From: Tessaracoccus massiliensis
GTDB lineage: Bacteria > Actinomycetota > Actinomycetes > Propionibacteriales > Propionibacteriaceae
DNA: 64,000 bases
NCBI RefSeq assembly: GCF_000826065.2
Contig: NZ_LN623542.1
Location: forward strand, 590,715-654,714
Reading direction: 5' to 3'
In this document: positions 1-11,568 of the stretch, piece after piece
Position numbering within the stretch: position 1 is the stretch's first letter
Layout: each line of letters begins with the position of its first letter
The notes under the pieces: model-generated
What the model was told of the DNA's origin: nothing
Seen by the model: the letters and a program-made list of their open reading frames with translations, nothing else
Databases searched by the model: none
Program-made: the position numbers and the translations under genes

Positions 1-160
1 GGCAGATACCCCACGCCCTGACCCCACACGAACACCCACCACCACCCACCCCTGGCCACAACCAGCCTCCAAGACCACCAACGGTGGATCCAGGCTGAGC
101 TGAGCCAGCCGCCCTCGAGGAACTCGTCGTACATTCCCCGCCCGCCTGGACCTCCACCGG

Positions 161-1150
161 TCAGCTGTGATCCGCCTCAGTCGCCTCCGGCGGGGAGCTC
201 ACCTGCTGGCGCGCTCCGCGGCGACGACGGAGCCACGCCCGCACCGGGACGAACAGGATGAGGCCGATGATCCACAGCGGCGACGTGGCGATCAGGAACG
301 TCAGTAGGCCGGTGAGCAGTTCGACGGCGCCGCGCAGCCCGTCGGTGAGGGCCTCGCCGAAGCCCCACGAGTCGTCCTTGGAATCGACAAGCGAACCGGG
401 CTCCGACAGGTGGACGTTGACCGTCACCATGGCGGCCTTGCGCTCCAGGTGCTTGATCTGGGCGTCGAGCGATTCGATGTCGCCGCGGACGCGGCCCAGC
501 TCGGTCTCGACACTCAGCATCTCGGTGACGCTCTCGGCAGCGTCGAAGAACTCGCGGAGTCGCTGCTCCTGCGCCTGGAGGTTCTTCAGGCGGGCCGACA
601 GGTCGACGTGCTGCTGGGTGACGTCGCTGCTGGCTTCAGACTGCGACTGCACCTCGCCCAACGCGGCGACATCGGCGACGAACGCCTCGTACTCGGCGGC
701 CGGCACGCGGGCGGTGAGCCAGGCGCGGAGGCCGCGGACGCGTCCCTCACCCTCGGGGTAGACCCACCCGCCGTCGCTGGCGACCTCCATGTCGGTGATG
801 CCGCCGTCGCGCGCAGCGGCGAGCTGACGGATCTCGTCGACGGCGCTGTCGGCCTCCGGCACCTCCATGCGGATGGTCTTGGTGACGATCAGCATGGCTG
901 CATCGCCTTCGCCAGGCAGGTTGCCGCCCTCCTCGCGCAGTTCCTCGGGCGCCGCCTCGGGAACCGCTGCTCCGTCGGCCTCCACCGCGTCCGCTGCACC
1001 GCCCGCTTCCACCGCGTCAGGTACGCTGTCCTGCTCCGGGGCGGACATGGGTGCGGTATCGGTGGATGCCGAGCAGGCGCCCAGCGTCAACGCCACCATC
1101 ATGACGATGACAGCCAGCCAGTTGCGGACGGTTGATCGTGCGTTCCTCAT
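161..1150 (-). CDS. DUF4349 domain lipoprotein
   Basis: This is a 329-residue envelope protein of the DUF4349 family; no enzymatic role is known. Seen: an N-terminal hydrophobic signal ending in a lipobox (LGAC, Cys26), a low-complexity Ala/Glu/Pro linker (about 27-80), a long charged coiled-coil-prone stretch with Leu/Glu/Arg heptads (about 170-240), and one C-terminal hydrophobic segment (about 278-305) followed by an Arg-rich tail. The order lipobox, DUF4349 body, terminal membrane anchor is the usual one for this family. The start ATG at 1150 gives a normal signal peptide. It stands alone on the minus strand, downstream of tRNA-Ile. Family assignment is fairly secure from the overall pattern; the function is unknown. 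Confidence 0.8.
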   Translation of the reverse strand: MRNARSTVRNWLAVIVMMVALTLGACSASTDTAPMSAPEQDSVPDAVEAGGAADAVEADGAAVPEAAPEELREEGGNLPGEGDAAMLIVTKTIRMEVPEADSAVDEIRQLAAARDGGITDMEVASDGGWVYPEGEGRVRGLRAWLTARVPAAEYEAFVADVAALGEVQSQSEASSDVTQQHVDLSARLKNLQAQEQRLREFFDAAESVTEMLSVETELGRVRGDIESLDAQIKHLERKAAMVTVNVHLSEPGSLVDSKDDSWGFGEALTDGLRGAVELLTGLLTFLIATSPLWIIGLILFVPVRAWLRRRRGARQQVSSPPEATEADHS

Positions 1151-1268
1151 CGTTGCTCTCCTCGGTCAGACAGGTGAGGGGCTGTCCCCTCTCACCACGA
1201 ACGACGAGGACGGGCCCCGTGGGGTTGTCCGGTGTCAGATAACGAAATGGTCAAGATGTGGGCGCACG

Positions 1269-1294
1269 AAAAAACCCCTGGTCTCCCAGGGGTT
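1269..1294 (-). terminator. Rho-independent terminator after tRNA-Ile
   Basis: A 9-bp perfect stem (1273-1281 with 1286-1294) and a 4-base loop. On the minus strand it is followed by a run of six T. It lies 11 bases past the 3' end of tRNA-Ile and fits a terminator for that transcript. Confidence 0.85.
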
Positions 1295-1305
1295 CTCGTT
1301 GGTGG

Positions 1306-1379
1306 TGGGCCTAGCTGGACTTGAACCAGCGACCTCATCCTTATCAGGGATGCGCTCTAACCGCCTGAGCTATAGGCCC
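1306..1379 (-). tRNA. tRNA-Ile (anticodon GAT)
   Basis: The minus strand gives a 74-nt cloverleaf: 7-bp acceptor stem (GGGCCTA with TAGGCCC) plus discriminator A, a D-arm with AGCTCAGGCGG, an anticodon loop CTGATAA reading GAT, and a T-arm with GGTTCAAGTCC. The 3' CCA is not encoded. Its position after the gyrA-DUF3566 genes is common in actinobacterial origin regions. Confidence 0.97.
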
Positions 1380-1479
1380 GTACCGACGACCAACTGTAGC
1401 GGAGCAGATCGGTTCACCGCAAACCGGCCCTTAGATGAAGACTTCGGTACCGACTACGGTTCGCAAGTTTTCAGCTAAG

Positions 1480-1535
1480 CGGTTTCGACACGGACCCGCG
1501 CTCGCAAGCTCGCACGAGACCGACTCAACCAACGT
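1480..1535. repeat. Diverged copy of REP-like family A
   Basis: Starts with GGTTTCGACACGG, contains CGCTCGCAAGCTCGC and ends with CTCAACCAACG, so it matches the outline of the better-conserved copies at 29389, 30411 and 38179. It sits between tRNA-Ile and the end of the DUF3566 gene. It is non-coding and possibly structured. Confidence 0.5.
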
Positions 1536-1538
1536 CGA

Positions 1539-2465
1539 TCAGTCCTCGGCGAGGGTGACCTCGAGGCCGCCCATGACCGTGGCCGCCAAGTTGTAGAGGA
1601 AGGCGAACAGCGTGGCCAGCGCGGTGATCAGCACCACGTTGATGGCCGCGACGATCGAGGAGAAGCCCAGGATGCGGCGCAGCGTCAGGATCTGGGTCAC
1701 GTCGAACTCGGTGTCCTGATCACCGAACAGCTGGTTGAGCAGCGTGTTGACGTAATCCAGCGTGCCTGCGCCGGCCAGCACGGACCACAGCACGAACGTG
1801 GCCACCACGAACATGATCCCGAACGCGATCGAGAACAGGAACGTGGTCTTCATCACAGACCACGGGTCGAGGCGCGCCAGACGCAGCCGGGCCTTGCGGG
1901 TACGGCGGGGACGACGCAGGGTGCGCGCCTCCTTCTTCTCGCCGTCCTTCTTGGGCTCAGCCACCTCGTCGAGCGGCAGCGGATCAGATTCCTCTGCGGC
2001 AGCGGTGGTGGCGCGCTCACCAGCAGGCACGGCGACGGGGTTCGCCTGGCTGCGGGCCTTATCCACCGAGGTGGCCCCAGTGGCGGCGGCCGCACCGGTC
2101 ACGGCCGTGGCGGCAGCGACGGGCACGCCGGGATTGGCGGGCGACGCCGGGCCGGGCGCCACGCCGCGGAAGGCCGGGCCCACCGGCATCGAGGCCCACT
2201 CCTTGGCGGTGCGGGCAGCGCGCTCGGCGACGCGCGGCGGCACCGGCGCGACACCCTTGGCGTCCTTGGTGTCCTTCGCATCAGCACCGGCCTTGTCGTC
2301 GTCCATGGACCCACCAGGGGTGTCCACGGCCTTCTGCACCTTGGTGTCGTCCTCCGGTGCCGATCCGGGCGACTTCGGCTCAGCCGGGTCACCCTTCGCA
2401 CGGTTGGGAGAGAAGTCCAGACCGGGGCCGCCGTCGGCTCCCGGCCAGCGCGGCGCATCACTCAT
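1539..2465 (-). CDS. DUF3566 membrane protein
   Basis: A 308-residue protein whose last 120 residues form the DUF3566 domain: a basic segment ([19 protein letters not shown]), a long hydrophobic helix (about 205-232), an extracytoplasmic loop and a second helix (about 272-300). The first 185 residues are low complexity (Asp/Lys/Pro/Ala). DUF3566 genes nearly always follow gyrA in actinobacteria. Here the start overlaps the gyrA stop by 8 bases, so the two are probably translationally coupled. A role in envelope or growth is presumed from context only; the family has no established activity. Confidence 0.85.
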   Translation of the reverse strand: MSDAPRWPGADGGPGLDFSPNRAKGDPAEPKSPGSAPEDDTKVQKAVDTPGGSMDDDKAGADAKDTKDAKGVAPVPPRVAERAARTAKEWASMPVGPAFRGVAPGPASPANPGVPVAAATAVTGAAAATGATSVDKARSQANPVAVPAGERATTAAAEESDPLPLDEVAEPKKDGEKKEARTLRRPRRTRKARLRLARLDPWSVMKTTFLFSIAFGIMFVVATFVLWSVLAGAGTLDYVNTLLNQLFGDQDTEFDVTQILTLRRILGFSSIVAAINVVLITALATLFAFLYNLAATVMGGLEVTLAED

Positions 2466-5058
2466 CGACGGTCTCCTCAGGGCTCACGTCCGCAGCCTCG
2501 TCGGCCACAGTTTCCACTACGGTACCGTCTACGGCCTCATCTGTTGCGTCAGCCTCATCCGAGGCTTCAGATTCCGGGTACAGCGCGATCACGCTGACCT
2601 CGTCGTCGCCACGAACTCCGACGAACTTCACGCCCATCGTGTCGCGACCCTTCGCGGGCACATCCGAGACCGCCGAGCGGGTGACCTGGCCGGAGACCTT
2701 GATGGCGATGACCTCGTCGTGTTCGCCGACGATCAGGCCTCCCACCAACGTGCCGCGGTTCTCGTTGAGCTTCATGGCCTTGATGCCCAGGCCGCCACGG
2801 CCCTGCACGCGGTACTCGTCGACGGCGGTGCGCTTGCCGTAGCCACCGTCGGTGACCGTGAACACGAACTGCTCTGACTGGTCCTCGTCGTGCCGCAGCA
2901 CCGCCATCGACAGGAGTTCGTCGTCGCTGCGGAACTTCATGCCCGTCACACCCGACGTGGCGCGGCCCATCGGGCGCAGCTGCTCGTCGGTGGCCTGGAA
3001 CCGGATGGCCTGGCCCTTCCGCGAGATCAGCAGCACGTCGTCGAGCTGGGACACCAACTGGGCGCCGATCAGCTCGTCACCCTCCTCGCGGAAGTTGATC
3101 GCGATGACGCCGGCCTGGCGCGGCGAATCGTAGGCCTTGAGGTCCGTCTTCTTGACCAGGCCGTTCTTCGTGGCCAGCAGCAGGTACGGCGCGTCGTCAT
3201 AGGAATCGATGGTGAGCACCTGCGCGATCCGTTCGTCTGGCAGGAAGCTCATCAGGCCGGCCACGTGGCCGCCCTTCGCGTCCCGCCCAGCCTCCGGGAG
3301 CTGCCACACCTTCGAACGGTAGACGCGGCCGAAGTTCGTGAAGAACAGGATCCACTGGTGGTTGGTGGAGGTGAACAGGTGCTGCACCTCGTCGTCGGCG
3401 CGCAGCGCGGCGCCACGCACGCCCTTGCCGCCACGCTTCTGCACCCGGTACTGATCCGCGCGCGTGCGCTTGGCGTAGCCGCCGTGGGTGATGGTGACCA
3501 CCATCTCCTCGTTGGGGATGAAATCCTCCTCCGAGAAGTCGCCATCGGCCGCGACGATCTTGGTGCGGCGCTCGTCGCCGTACTTGTCGACGATCTCCTG
3601 CAGCTCCGCGGCGATGATGCGACGCTGGCGGGCCTCGTCGGCGAGGATGTCCTTCAGATCGGCGATCTTGCGCTCCAGCTCAGCCAGGCGGTCAACGATC
3701 TTCTGGATCTCCATCGACGCCAGGCGGCGCAGCTGCTGATCGAGGATGTTGCGGGCCTGCAGCTCGTCGATGTCGAGCAGTTCCTGCAGGCCGTGGTTGG
3801 CTTCCTCGGCGGTGCGGCTGGCGCGGATCAGCGCGATGACCTCGTCGAGCATGTTGAGGGCCTTGACCAGGCCGCGGTCGAGGTGCGCGGCGCGCTCTGC
3901 CTCATCCAGCTGCCACTGGGTGCGGCGGCGGATGACCTCAAGCTGGTGCTTGATCCACAGGGAGATGAACTGGTCGAGACGCAGGGTGCGGGGCACCTCG
4001 TCGACGATGGCCAGCATGTTGCAGCCGAACGTGTCCTGCAGCGCGGTGTGCTTGTACAGGTTGTTCATCACGACGCGGGGCTGGGCGTCGCGCTTGAGGA
4101 CAATCACCAGACGCTGGCCGGTGCGGGCCGAGGTGTCGTCGCGGATGTCGGCGATACCGGTGAGACGGCCGGAGTTGACCAGGTCCGCGATGCGCTGCGC
4201 GAGCGTGTCGGGGTTGGTCATGTACGGCAGTTCCGTGATGACGAGAAGCTGGCGACCCTTCTTGTCCTCCTCCATGTCGATCACGGCGCGCATGGTGACC
4301 GAGCCGCGGCCGGTGCGGTAGGCCTCCTCGATGCCGGAGCGGCCGACGATCAGCGCGCCGCCCGGGAAGTCCGGGCCCTGGATGCGCTGCATCGCGGCCT
4401 CGAGGAGCTCCTCACGGGTCGCCTCGGGGTGCTCGAGCGCCCACTGCACCGCGTCGTTGACCTCGCGCAGGTTGTGGGTGGGGATGTTGGTGGCCATGCC
4501 GACGGCGATGCCCGTCGAGCCGTTCACCAGGAGGTTCGGGAAGCGGGCCGGGAGGACGGCGGGCTCCATCTCGCGGTTGTCGTAGTTGGGGCGGAAATCG
4601 ACGGTGTTCTGGTCGATCTCGCGCACCATCTCGACGGCGGGGTGGGCCATCTTGCACTCGGTGTACCGCATGGCTGCGGCCTTGTCGTTGCCCTGCGAAC
4701 CGAAGTTACCCTGCCCGGAGACCAGAGGGAGGCGCATGGCCCACGGCTGCGCGAGGCGCACGAGGGCGTCGTAGATCGCGGAGTCGCCGTGGGGGTGGTA
4801 GAGGCCCATGACCTCGCCCACCACGCGGGAGCACTTGTTCCAGCCGCGGTCAGGGCGGTAGCCGCCGTCCCACATCGCGTAGAGCACGCGGCGGTGGACG
4901 GGCTTGAGGCCGTCGCGCACGTCGGGCAGCGCACGCCCCACGATCACGCTCATGGCGTAGTCGAGGTAGGAGTTCTGGATCTCGGCCTGCAGATCGATGG
5001 GGTCAACGCGGCCCAGCGCGGGTGCCTGCAGTTCGTCCTTGTCGACGTCGTCAGCCAT
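2458..5058 (-). CDS. gyrA: DNA gyrase subunit A
   Basis: The 866-residue breakage-reunion subunit of gyrase, which introduces negative supercoils together with GyrB. Seen: the winged-helix/tower region with [10 protein letters not shown] (residues 88-97), the catalytic tyrosine Tyr132 in AMRYTE, and a C-terminal beta-pinwheel domain with the GyrA box QKRGGKG. The quinolone-resistance positions carry Ser93 and Asp97, the usual susceptible residues. The acidic C-terminal tail is typical of high-GC Gram-positives. It lies 130 bp after gyrB on the same strand, and DUF3566 overlaps its end. Confidence 0.98.
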   Translation of the reverse strand: MADDVDKDELQAPALGRVDPIDLQAEIQNSYLDYAMSVIVGRALPDVRDGLKPVHRRVLYAMWDGGYRPDRGWNKCSRVVGEVMGLYHPHGDSAIYDALVRLAQPWAMRLPLVSGQGNFGSQGNDKAAAMRYTECKMAHPAVEMVREIDQNTVDFRPNYDNREMEPAVLPARFPNLLVNGSTGIAVGMATNIPTHNLREVNDAVQWALEHPEATREELLEAAMQRIQGPDFPGGALIVGRSGIEEAYRTGRGSVTMRAVIDMEEDKKGRQLLVITELPYMTNPDTLAQRIADLVNSGRLTGIADIRDDTSARTGQRLVIVLKRDAQPRVVMNNLYKHTALQDTFGCNMLAIVDEVPRTLRLDQFISLWIKHQLEVIRRRTQWQLDEAERAAHLDRGLVKALNMLDEVIALIRASRTAEEANHGLQELLDIDELQARNILDQQLRRLASMEIQKIVDRLAELERKIADLKDILADEARQRRIIAAELQEIVDKYGDERRTKIVAADGDFSEEDFIPNEEMVVTITHGGYAKRTRADQYRVQKRGGKGVRGAALRADDEVQHLFTSTNHQWILFFTNFGRVYRSKVWQLPEAGRDAKGGHVAGLMSFLPDERIAQVLTIDSYDDAPYLLLATKNGLVKKTDLKAYDSPRQAGVIAINFREEGDELIGAQLVSQLDDVLLISRKGQAIRFQATDEQLRPMGRATSGVTGMKFRSDDELLSMAVLRHDEDQSEQFVFTVTDGGYGKRTAVDEYRVQGRGGLGIKAMKLNENRGTLVGGLIVGEHDEVIAIKVSGQVTRSAVSDVPAKGRDTMGVKFVGVRGDDEVSVIALYPESEASDEADATDEAVDGTVVETVADEAADVSPEETVDE

Positions 5059-5188
5059 GCGTCAGTGAACCTTCCGGAAAGTGGTGGTAGGGGTGTGTCT
5101 GGGGGAGCCCGAATCTAGATTTGCGCCCACAGACGGCCCCAAATCTGGATGTGGGGCAGCGGGCGCGACGGAGGGGTGCATCTGCGCC

Positions 5189-7342
<2,154 letters not shown>

Positions 7343-7479
7343 TCATTCGCATTTCTTGCGCGTTTCGGCCCACCGGTGGGGGTTGAGGCATGGGGCCCTA
7401 TCCGTCCCGGGGGCCCAGGGCCGCAGATCGGCGCCACGCATCGCCGGATTCGGTTGTCGCCCCGCGGTATCTTTCAGGC

Positions 7480-7839
7480 ATGGCGACGAGGTACGAGCTG
7501 AACTACGACTGGCATCTCATCGGCCCGGTGAAGTGGACGCAGGAGTCCACCGTCACGCTCCAGGTGGATCTGCATTCCTACGAGCACGGAGACGCGCTGT
7601 GGGCCGAGATCGACCAGTGGTGGTCCGCCCTCGAGCGCGAGGACGGCGACCCCTTTGACGGTGGCGCCCGCTTCCCCCGCCCGGTGCGGCTCAATGAGCG
7701 GCACGTGACCATGTGGGTGGTCTCGCACGGCGAGGACGCGTTCGACTCGATCGCGCACTACGCGGAGACCATCCGAGAGGTGGCCGAGGCCGCCGACGCC
7801 GAGGTCGTCGCCGTCTGGACCGAACTGCCCCACAGCTGA
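7480..7839 (+). CDS. Hypothetical protein, 119 aa
   Basis: I do not recognise the family. It is a small soluble protein starting MATRYELNYDW, rich in Trp and acidic residues, with no signal peptide or membrane segment. The repeated Trp/Asp/Glu pattern (WAEIDQWWSALERED) suggests a compact alpha/beta fold. The ATG at 7480 is preferred over an upstream start because the extra 30 residues look like non-coding composition. The next gene follows after 39 bp on the same strand, so they may be co-transcribed. Confidence 0.6.
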   Translation: MATRYELNYDWHLIGPVKWTQESTVTLQVDLHSYEHGDALWAEIDQWWSALEREDGDPFDGGARFPRPVRLNERHVTMWVVSHGEDAFDSIAHYAETIREVAEAADAEVVAVWTELPHS

Positions 7840-7878
7840 TCCCCGCCCACCCCGGCGGGGCTGAGGCACAATCGGGGG

Positions 7879-8496
7879 ATGGACACCTTTCCGCAGGCCG
7901 CGATGCAGTTCTACGAGGAGTTGCGCCTCACCAACACGCGCGACTTCTGGCTCGCCAACAAGGAGCGCTACGACGGTGACGTGCGCGCCACGCTGACCCG
8001 CGTCGTCGAGGGGCTCAAGGACGAGTTCGGGGAGGCGAAGGTCTACCGCCCCCACCGCGACGTGCGGTTCTCCAAGGACAAGACCCCGTACAAGACGCAT
8101 CAGGGCGCCTATGTAGGCCTGGCGCCTGCGTGCGGGTTCTACGTGGAGGTCAACGCCGAGGAGGCGTTCGCGGGCGCCGGCTTCTACCGGGCCGAGCCCG
8201 AGGCGCTCGCCCGGTTCCGCAGAGCGATCGACGACGAGCGCTCCGGCGCGCAACTCGAGGCGCTGGTGCAGGGGCTCGAGGACGACGGCTGGCTGGTCAG
8301 CGGCGACACGCTACGCACCGCGCCACGGGGGTTCACCAAGGAGCATCCGCGGATCGGGTTGTTGCGCCACAAGTCGTTGAGCGCCATGCGGGAGGTCACC
8401 GCCACCGGACTGGACGCCTTCACCGAACAGGTCCGCGAGATCTGGCGCGGCGCCACGCCGCTGGTGGACTGGCTGGCGGCCAGGCTCAACGAGTAG
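7879..8496 (+). CDS. DUF2461 (TIGR02453) family protein
   Basis: 205 residues. The N-terminal pattern (FYEELRLTNTRDFWLANKERYD) and the central RPHRDVRFSKDKTPYKTH, followed by GFYVEVNAEE, are diagnostic of the DUF2461/TIGR02453 family. Members are soluble cytoplasmic proteins of unknown function found widely in bacteria and fungi. The length is normal for the family. Start ATG at 7879. It follows the 119-residue unknown and converges on the M23 peptidase locus. Confidence 0.85.
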   Translation: MDTFPQAAMQFYEELRLTNTRDFWLANKERYDGDVRATLTRVVEGLKDEFGEAKVYRPHRDVRFSKDKTPYKTHQGAYVGLAPACGFYVEVNAEEAFAGAGFYRAEPEALARFRRAIDDERSGAQLEALVQGLEDDGWLVSGDTLRTAPRGFTKEHPRIGLLRHKSLSAMREVTATGLDAFTEQVREIWRGATPLVDWLAARLNE

Positions 8497-8505
8497 TCGG
8501 CGCCC

Positions 8506-8982
8506 TCAGCCCTCGTCCGGAACGGCCGGCTCGCTGGTGGGTGCCGCCCCGGTGGTGGCCGCCGGCGTCGTCTCCGTGGGCACGGCAGCCGCGGGTGTGG
8601 TGGTGGTCTGCGTGGGGGCAGGCGCCGGGGCTGACGGGGTCGTCGGCTCGTCCGTGGGCTCTGGCTCCGTCGACGGCGGCACCTCGACAGTGGGCGTCTC
8701 CTCCGGTGTGGTGGAGGGATCGGTCGTGGGATCCGGTGTGGGGGTGACAGGATCCGTCGGGTCCGGCGTGGGCGTCTCGGACGGCATCTCCTCAGCGGGC
8801 GTCGTCGGCACGGTCTCAGTGGGCGTCACGACGGGCTCTGGCTCCACCACGGGCTTCTCGGGGCTGGGGGCCCCGCCTGCCTGGCCGGGCGCCGAGGTGG
8901 TGGGCGTCGGCACAGGGGTGGTGGGCTCCGCGGCGGTGGTGTCACCGGGCGTAGGAGCCGCGGGCGCTGCGGTGGTCTCCGG
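8506..8982 (-). other. Out-of-frame Pro/Thr-rich tail of the M23 peptidase
   Basis: This minus-strand frame encodes about 155 residues of Thr/Pro/Glu repeats ending in PDEG and a stop. It has no start of its own. It joins the M23 reading frame exactly if one copy of the adjacent 38-bp duplication is removed, so it is best read as the original C-terminal stalk of that gene, now disconnected. Confidence 0.75.
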
Positions 8983-9962
8983 CCGGGCGTAGGAGCCGCG
9001 GGCGCTGCGGTGGTCTCCGGGGCCACGGAGGGAGTGGGGGACGGCGTGGGCGATGCCGAGGGGGAGGCCGAAGGCGACCCCGGCAGGGCGGGCACGTCTG
9101 CGCCCATCTGCGACAGGTCGACCATGCCGGGCTTGCCGTTGAGCCACGGGATGGGATCTGTGAACTGGCCGTTGGCGATGACCTCGAAGTGCAGGTGGCA
9201 GCCGGTGGAGTAGCCGGTGTTGCCGACGCGTCCCACGCCCTGGAGGGCGTTGACCTTCTGGCCCACCTTCACGCCGATGGACGAGAGGTGGTTGTAGGTG
9301 GTGACCACGCGGTAGCCGCCGAGCATGCCGTGATCGATCTTGACCTGCACGCCGTTGCCGCCGGCCCAACCGGTGCGCACGACGGTGCCGGCCGCGGCGG
9401 CGCCGACGGGGGTGCCGCACGGTGCGGCCCAGTCGTGACCCGTATGCAGCTTGTAGACCCGCAGCACGGGGTGGAAGCGCATGCCGAAACGCGAGGTGGA
9501 GCGGCCGTTGACGGGCTGCGACAGCAGCGCGCCAGGGCTCTCCTTGCCGATGGATTCGACGGTGGTGGTGGGGATGGTGGCCGGCGCTGAGGGCAGCGGC
9601 ATGACCACCGGATCAGCACCCTCGCCGCCCGGCTGAACGATCTCGGGCGTGGGGGCGTTGAACGGATCGAAGCCGAGGGTGCCGGCGGCAGCGAGCACCT
9701 CGCTGCCCTGGCCGAGCGCCTGCACGCCGAGGGGATCTGCGAAGCTGAAGGCCTGGAACGCGTCGGGATCTGACTCGCCGAAGGCCTCACGCACCGCGCT
9801 CTCCGCCGAGTCGATGCCGGGTGCCGGGCGCGGGGATGCTTTGACAACGGGGGGTGCGGGGACTGCCTCAAGGGTGGGATCTTCGCCGCTGGCGCCGACC
9901 AGAGCAACCATGCTCACGGCTACGCCCGCGGCCAGCACCGACGTGATGCCCCGCAGTTTCAT
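8826..9962 (-). CDS. Secreted M23 (LytM) peptidase, C-terminus frameshifted
   Basis: 378 residues as it stands. Seen: a signal peptide (about 1-25), a linker, and a LytM/M23 zinc-peptidase domain with HTGHD (about 173-177) and HLHFE (about 255), the metal ligands of the family. The substrate would be peptidoglycan cross-links. After the domain a Ser/Pro/Thr stalk begins. A 38-bp tandem duplication at 8945-9020 then shifts the frame, and the protein ends in about 50 Arg/Pro-rich residues that look like an unintended frame. Without the duplication the protein would run to 8506 (about 472 residues) with a clean Thr/Pro stalk. The peptidase domain itself is intact. A GGGAG site precedes the ATG, and a run of ten G lies just upstream of it. 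Confidence 0.85.
   Translation of the reverse strand: MKLRGITSVLAAGVAVSMVALVGASGEDPTLEAVPAPPVVKASPRPAPGIDSAESAVREAFGESDPDAFQAFSFADPLGVQALGQGSEVLAAAGTLGFDPFNAPTPEIVQPGGEGADPVVMPLPSAPATIPTTTVESIGKESPGALLSQPVNGRSTSRFGMRFHPVLRVYKLHTGHDWAAPCGTPVGAAAAGTVVRTGWAGGNGVQVKIDHGMLGGYRVVTTYNHLSSIGVKVGQKVNALQGVGRVGNTGYSTGCHLHFEVIANGQFTDPIPWLNGKPGMVDLSQMGADVPALPGSPSASPSASPTPSPTPSVAPETTAAPAAPTPGRRPPQRPRLLRPVTPPPRSPPPLCRRPPPRRPARQAGPPAPRSPWWSQSPS
8945..9020. repeat. Perfect 38-bp tandem duplication
   Basis: Bases 8945-8982 and 8983-9020 are identical. 38 is not a multiple of three, so the duplication changes reading frame inside the M23 peptidase gene. Confidence 0.95.
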
Positions 9963-9973
9963 ATTGCTCCCAG

Positions 9974-9983
9974 CCCCCCCCCC
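9974..9983 (-). promoter_or_regulatory. Poly-G tract upstream of M23 peptidase start
   Basis: Ten consecutive G on the coding strand, lying 12-21 bases upstream of the ATG and directly before the GGGAG ribosome site. The spacing makes length variation a plausible way to alter translation or transcription. Confidence 0.5.
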
Positions 9984-10191
9984 ACAGCCTCTGACGTCGT
10001 TGACTTACCTGTCTATGTAACCACCTATCGGGGTCAGAAGAAAGGCATCCGGCCAATCCCGTCTGTGTGATTCATCATCTGGTCAGGGCCTAAGCACCCC
10101 TCACCAGCCTCACCGCGACGGGGGCTCGTCGTCGTCGCCGCCCACGTCCAGCCACCCGTCGGCCCCACCGCGCCAACGCAGCCGCCCTCCC

Positions 10192-10332
10192 CGCCAACGC
10201 TCGATTCTCCAAGCCAATGCTCGTTCGTCGGTGCCAGAGCTGTTTCTTCCCGCCTGTGATGTGTCGTCGGCGAGAAGCACCAACTCCGGCACCGACGGAT
10301 GAGCGTTGGCGCCGTGGGTCTGAGCATTGGCG
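10192..10332. repeat. Fold-back element (about 141 bp)
   Basis: The outer arms CGCCAACGCTC (10192-10202) and GAGCATTGGCG (10322-10332) are near-perfect complements. The inner arms 10214-10235 and 10288-10309 pair at 19 of 22 positions. The whole stretch can fold into one long hairpin. It lies in the 394-bp gap between rtcB and the M23 peptidase, which otherwise shows no gene. Confidence 0.7.
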
Positions 10333-10356
10333 AGGAGGGGCTCGACGCCGGCGGCG

Positions 10357-11568
10357 TCAGCCCTTCACGCAGAGCAGCGTCTGGAGCCGGGCCTCGACGG
10401 CGATGAGGTCGCGCTGGGCGGCGATCACGTCGTCGATGTCCTTGTACGCGGCCGGGATCTCGTCGACGACACCCTCGTCCTTGCGGCACTCGATGCCCTC
10501 GGTCTGGGCCGCGAGGTCCGCCGCGGTGAACCGCCGACGGGCGGCGTTGCGCGACATCCGCCGCCCCGCCCCGTGCGTCGCCGACTGGTACGACGACGGG
10601 TTGCCGAGCCCCCGCACGATGTAGGAGCCGGTGCCCATCGAGCCGGGGATCACGCCCATGTCGCCCACTCCGGCGCGGATGGCGCCCTTGCGGGTGATGA
10701 TCAGTTCGGTGTCGTCGTAGGTTTCCACCGCAACGTAGTTGTGGTGGCAGCGGATGGGTTCGCCGAATCCGATGCCCGGGATACGGTGCGTCAGTTCGTC
10801 GCAGACGGCCTGCAGCATCACGTCGCGGTTGAGCAGCGCGTAGGACTGGGCCCACCACAGGTCATGGAGGTAGGCGTCCATCTGCGGCGTGCCCGCGAGG
10901 AACACCGCAAGATCCTTGTCGACGAGGTTCTGGTTGTGCGCCAGCGCCTGCGCCGCCTCAATGTGCACCTGGGCGAGCTGGTTGCCGGTGCCCCGGGAAC
11001 CGGAATGGAGCGTCACCCAGACGTAGCCGTCGTCGCCGCCGCAGAGCTCGATGAAATGGTTGCCCCCGCCCAGGGTGCCCACCTGCTGCAACGCCTTCTT
11101 CTCGGCCTTGCCCTCGCGTGCGGCCCAGGTGAGCTCGCGGGCCTTGAGACCCTGGAATGCCTCCATCGCAGCCCGGTACCGACGCGCCAGCTCGGGATGC
11201 TTCCCGACGGTGCGCGGCTCGCCGCCGTGCTGATTGAAGCCCACGGGCACGGCGCGTTCGATGCCGTGCCGGATGGCGGCCAGGTCGTCGGGCAGCTGGT
11301 CCGTGTGCAGCGTGGTGCGCACGGCGGTCATGCCGCAGCCGATGTCAACGCCCACGGCGGCCGGCGCGATCGCCTGCTCCATCGCGATGACGGAGCCGAC
11401 GGTGGCGCCCATGCCGAAGTGCACGTCGGGCATCACGCGCAGCCCGCGGGTCCACGGCAGGTCGGCGACGTTGCGCAACTGCTGCTGCGCGGCGGCCTCG
11501 ACGTCGGCCTCGTGGGCCCACATGAGGGTGTTGTCGGTGCCGGTCAGGGGCACCGGGAAGGTGTTCAT
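10357..11568 (-). CDS. rtcB: RtcB family RNA ligase
   Basis: 403 residues, the normal length of the compact bacterial RtcB group. RtcB joins 2',3'-cyclic phosphate or 3'-phosphate RNA ends to 5'-OH ends using GTP and manganese. Seen: VGVDIGCGM (metal-ligand Cys), GTLGGGNHFIE, LHSGSRGTG, HHNYVAVE, and the guanylated-histidine region SATHGAGRRMSR near residue 335. The start ATG at 11568 is preceded by an AGGAG-like site. No archease or RNA-repair partner lies beside it. Its place inside the gyrB-to-dnaN block is unusual. Confidence 0.95.
   Translation of the reverse strand: MNTFPVPLTGTDNTLMWAHEADVEAAAQQQLRNVADLPWTRGLRVMPDVHFGMGATVGSVIAMEQAIAPAAVGVDIGCGMTAVRTTLHTDQLPDDLAAIRHGIERAVPVGFNQHGGEPRTVGKHPELARRYRAAMEAFQGLKARELTWAAREGKAEKKALQQVGTLGGGNHFIELCGGDDGYVWVTLHSGSRGTGNQLAQVHIEAAQALAHNQNLVDKDLAVFLAGTPQMDAYLHDLWWAQSYALLNRDVMLQAVCDELTHRIPGIGFGEPIRCHHNYVAVETYDDTELIITRKGAIRAGVGDMGVIPGSMGTGSYIVRGLGNPSSYQSATHGAGRRMSRNAARRRFTAADLAAQTEGIECRKDEGVVDEIPAAYKDIDDVIAAQRDLIAVEARLQTLLCVKG

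Noticed and set aside
1-160. Possible gene end at the window start
   Set aside because: No frame with a recognisable domain or clear stop context; left as unassigned sequence.
2890-5118. A 742-codon plus-strand open frame opposite gyrA
   Set aside because: It mirrors gyrA; composition is the Val/Ala/Arg/Leu-rich pattern of a high-GC antisense frame, with no domain.
9963-10130. Possible c-di-AMP (ydaO) riboswitch upstream of the M23 peptidase
   Set aside because: Such riboswitches precede some actinobacterial wall hydrolases, but I could not match the conserved core here.
10034-10858. A 274-codon minus-strand frame overlapping rtcB
   Set aside because: Out of frame with RtcB motifs; it crosses the fold-back element.
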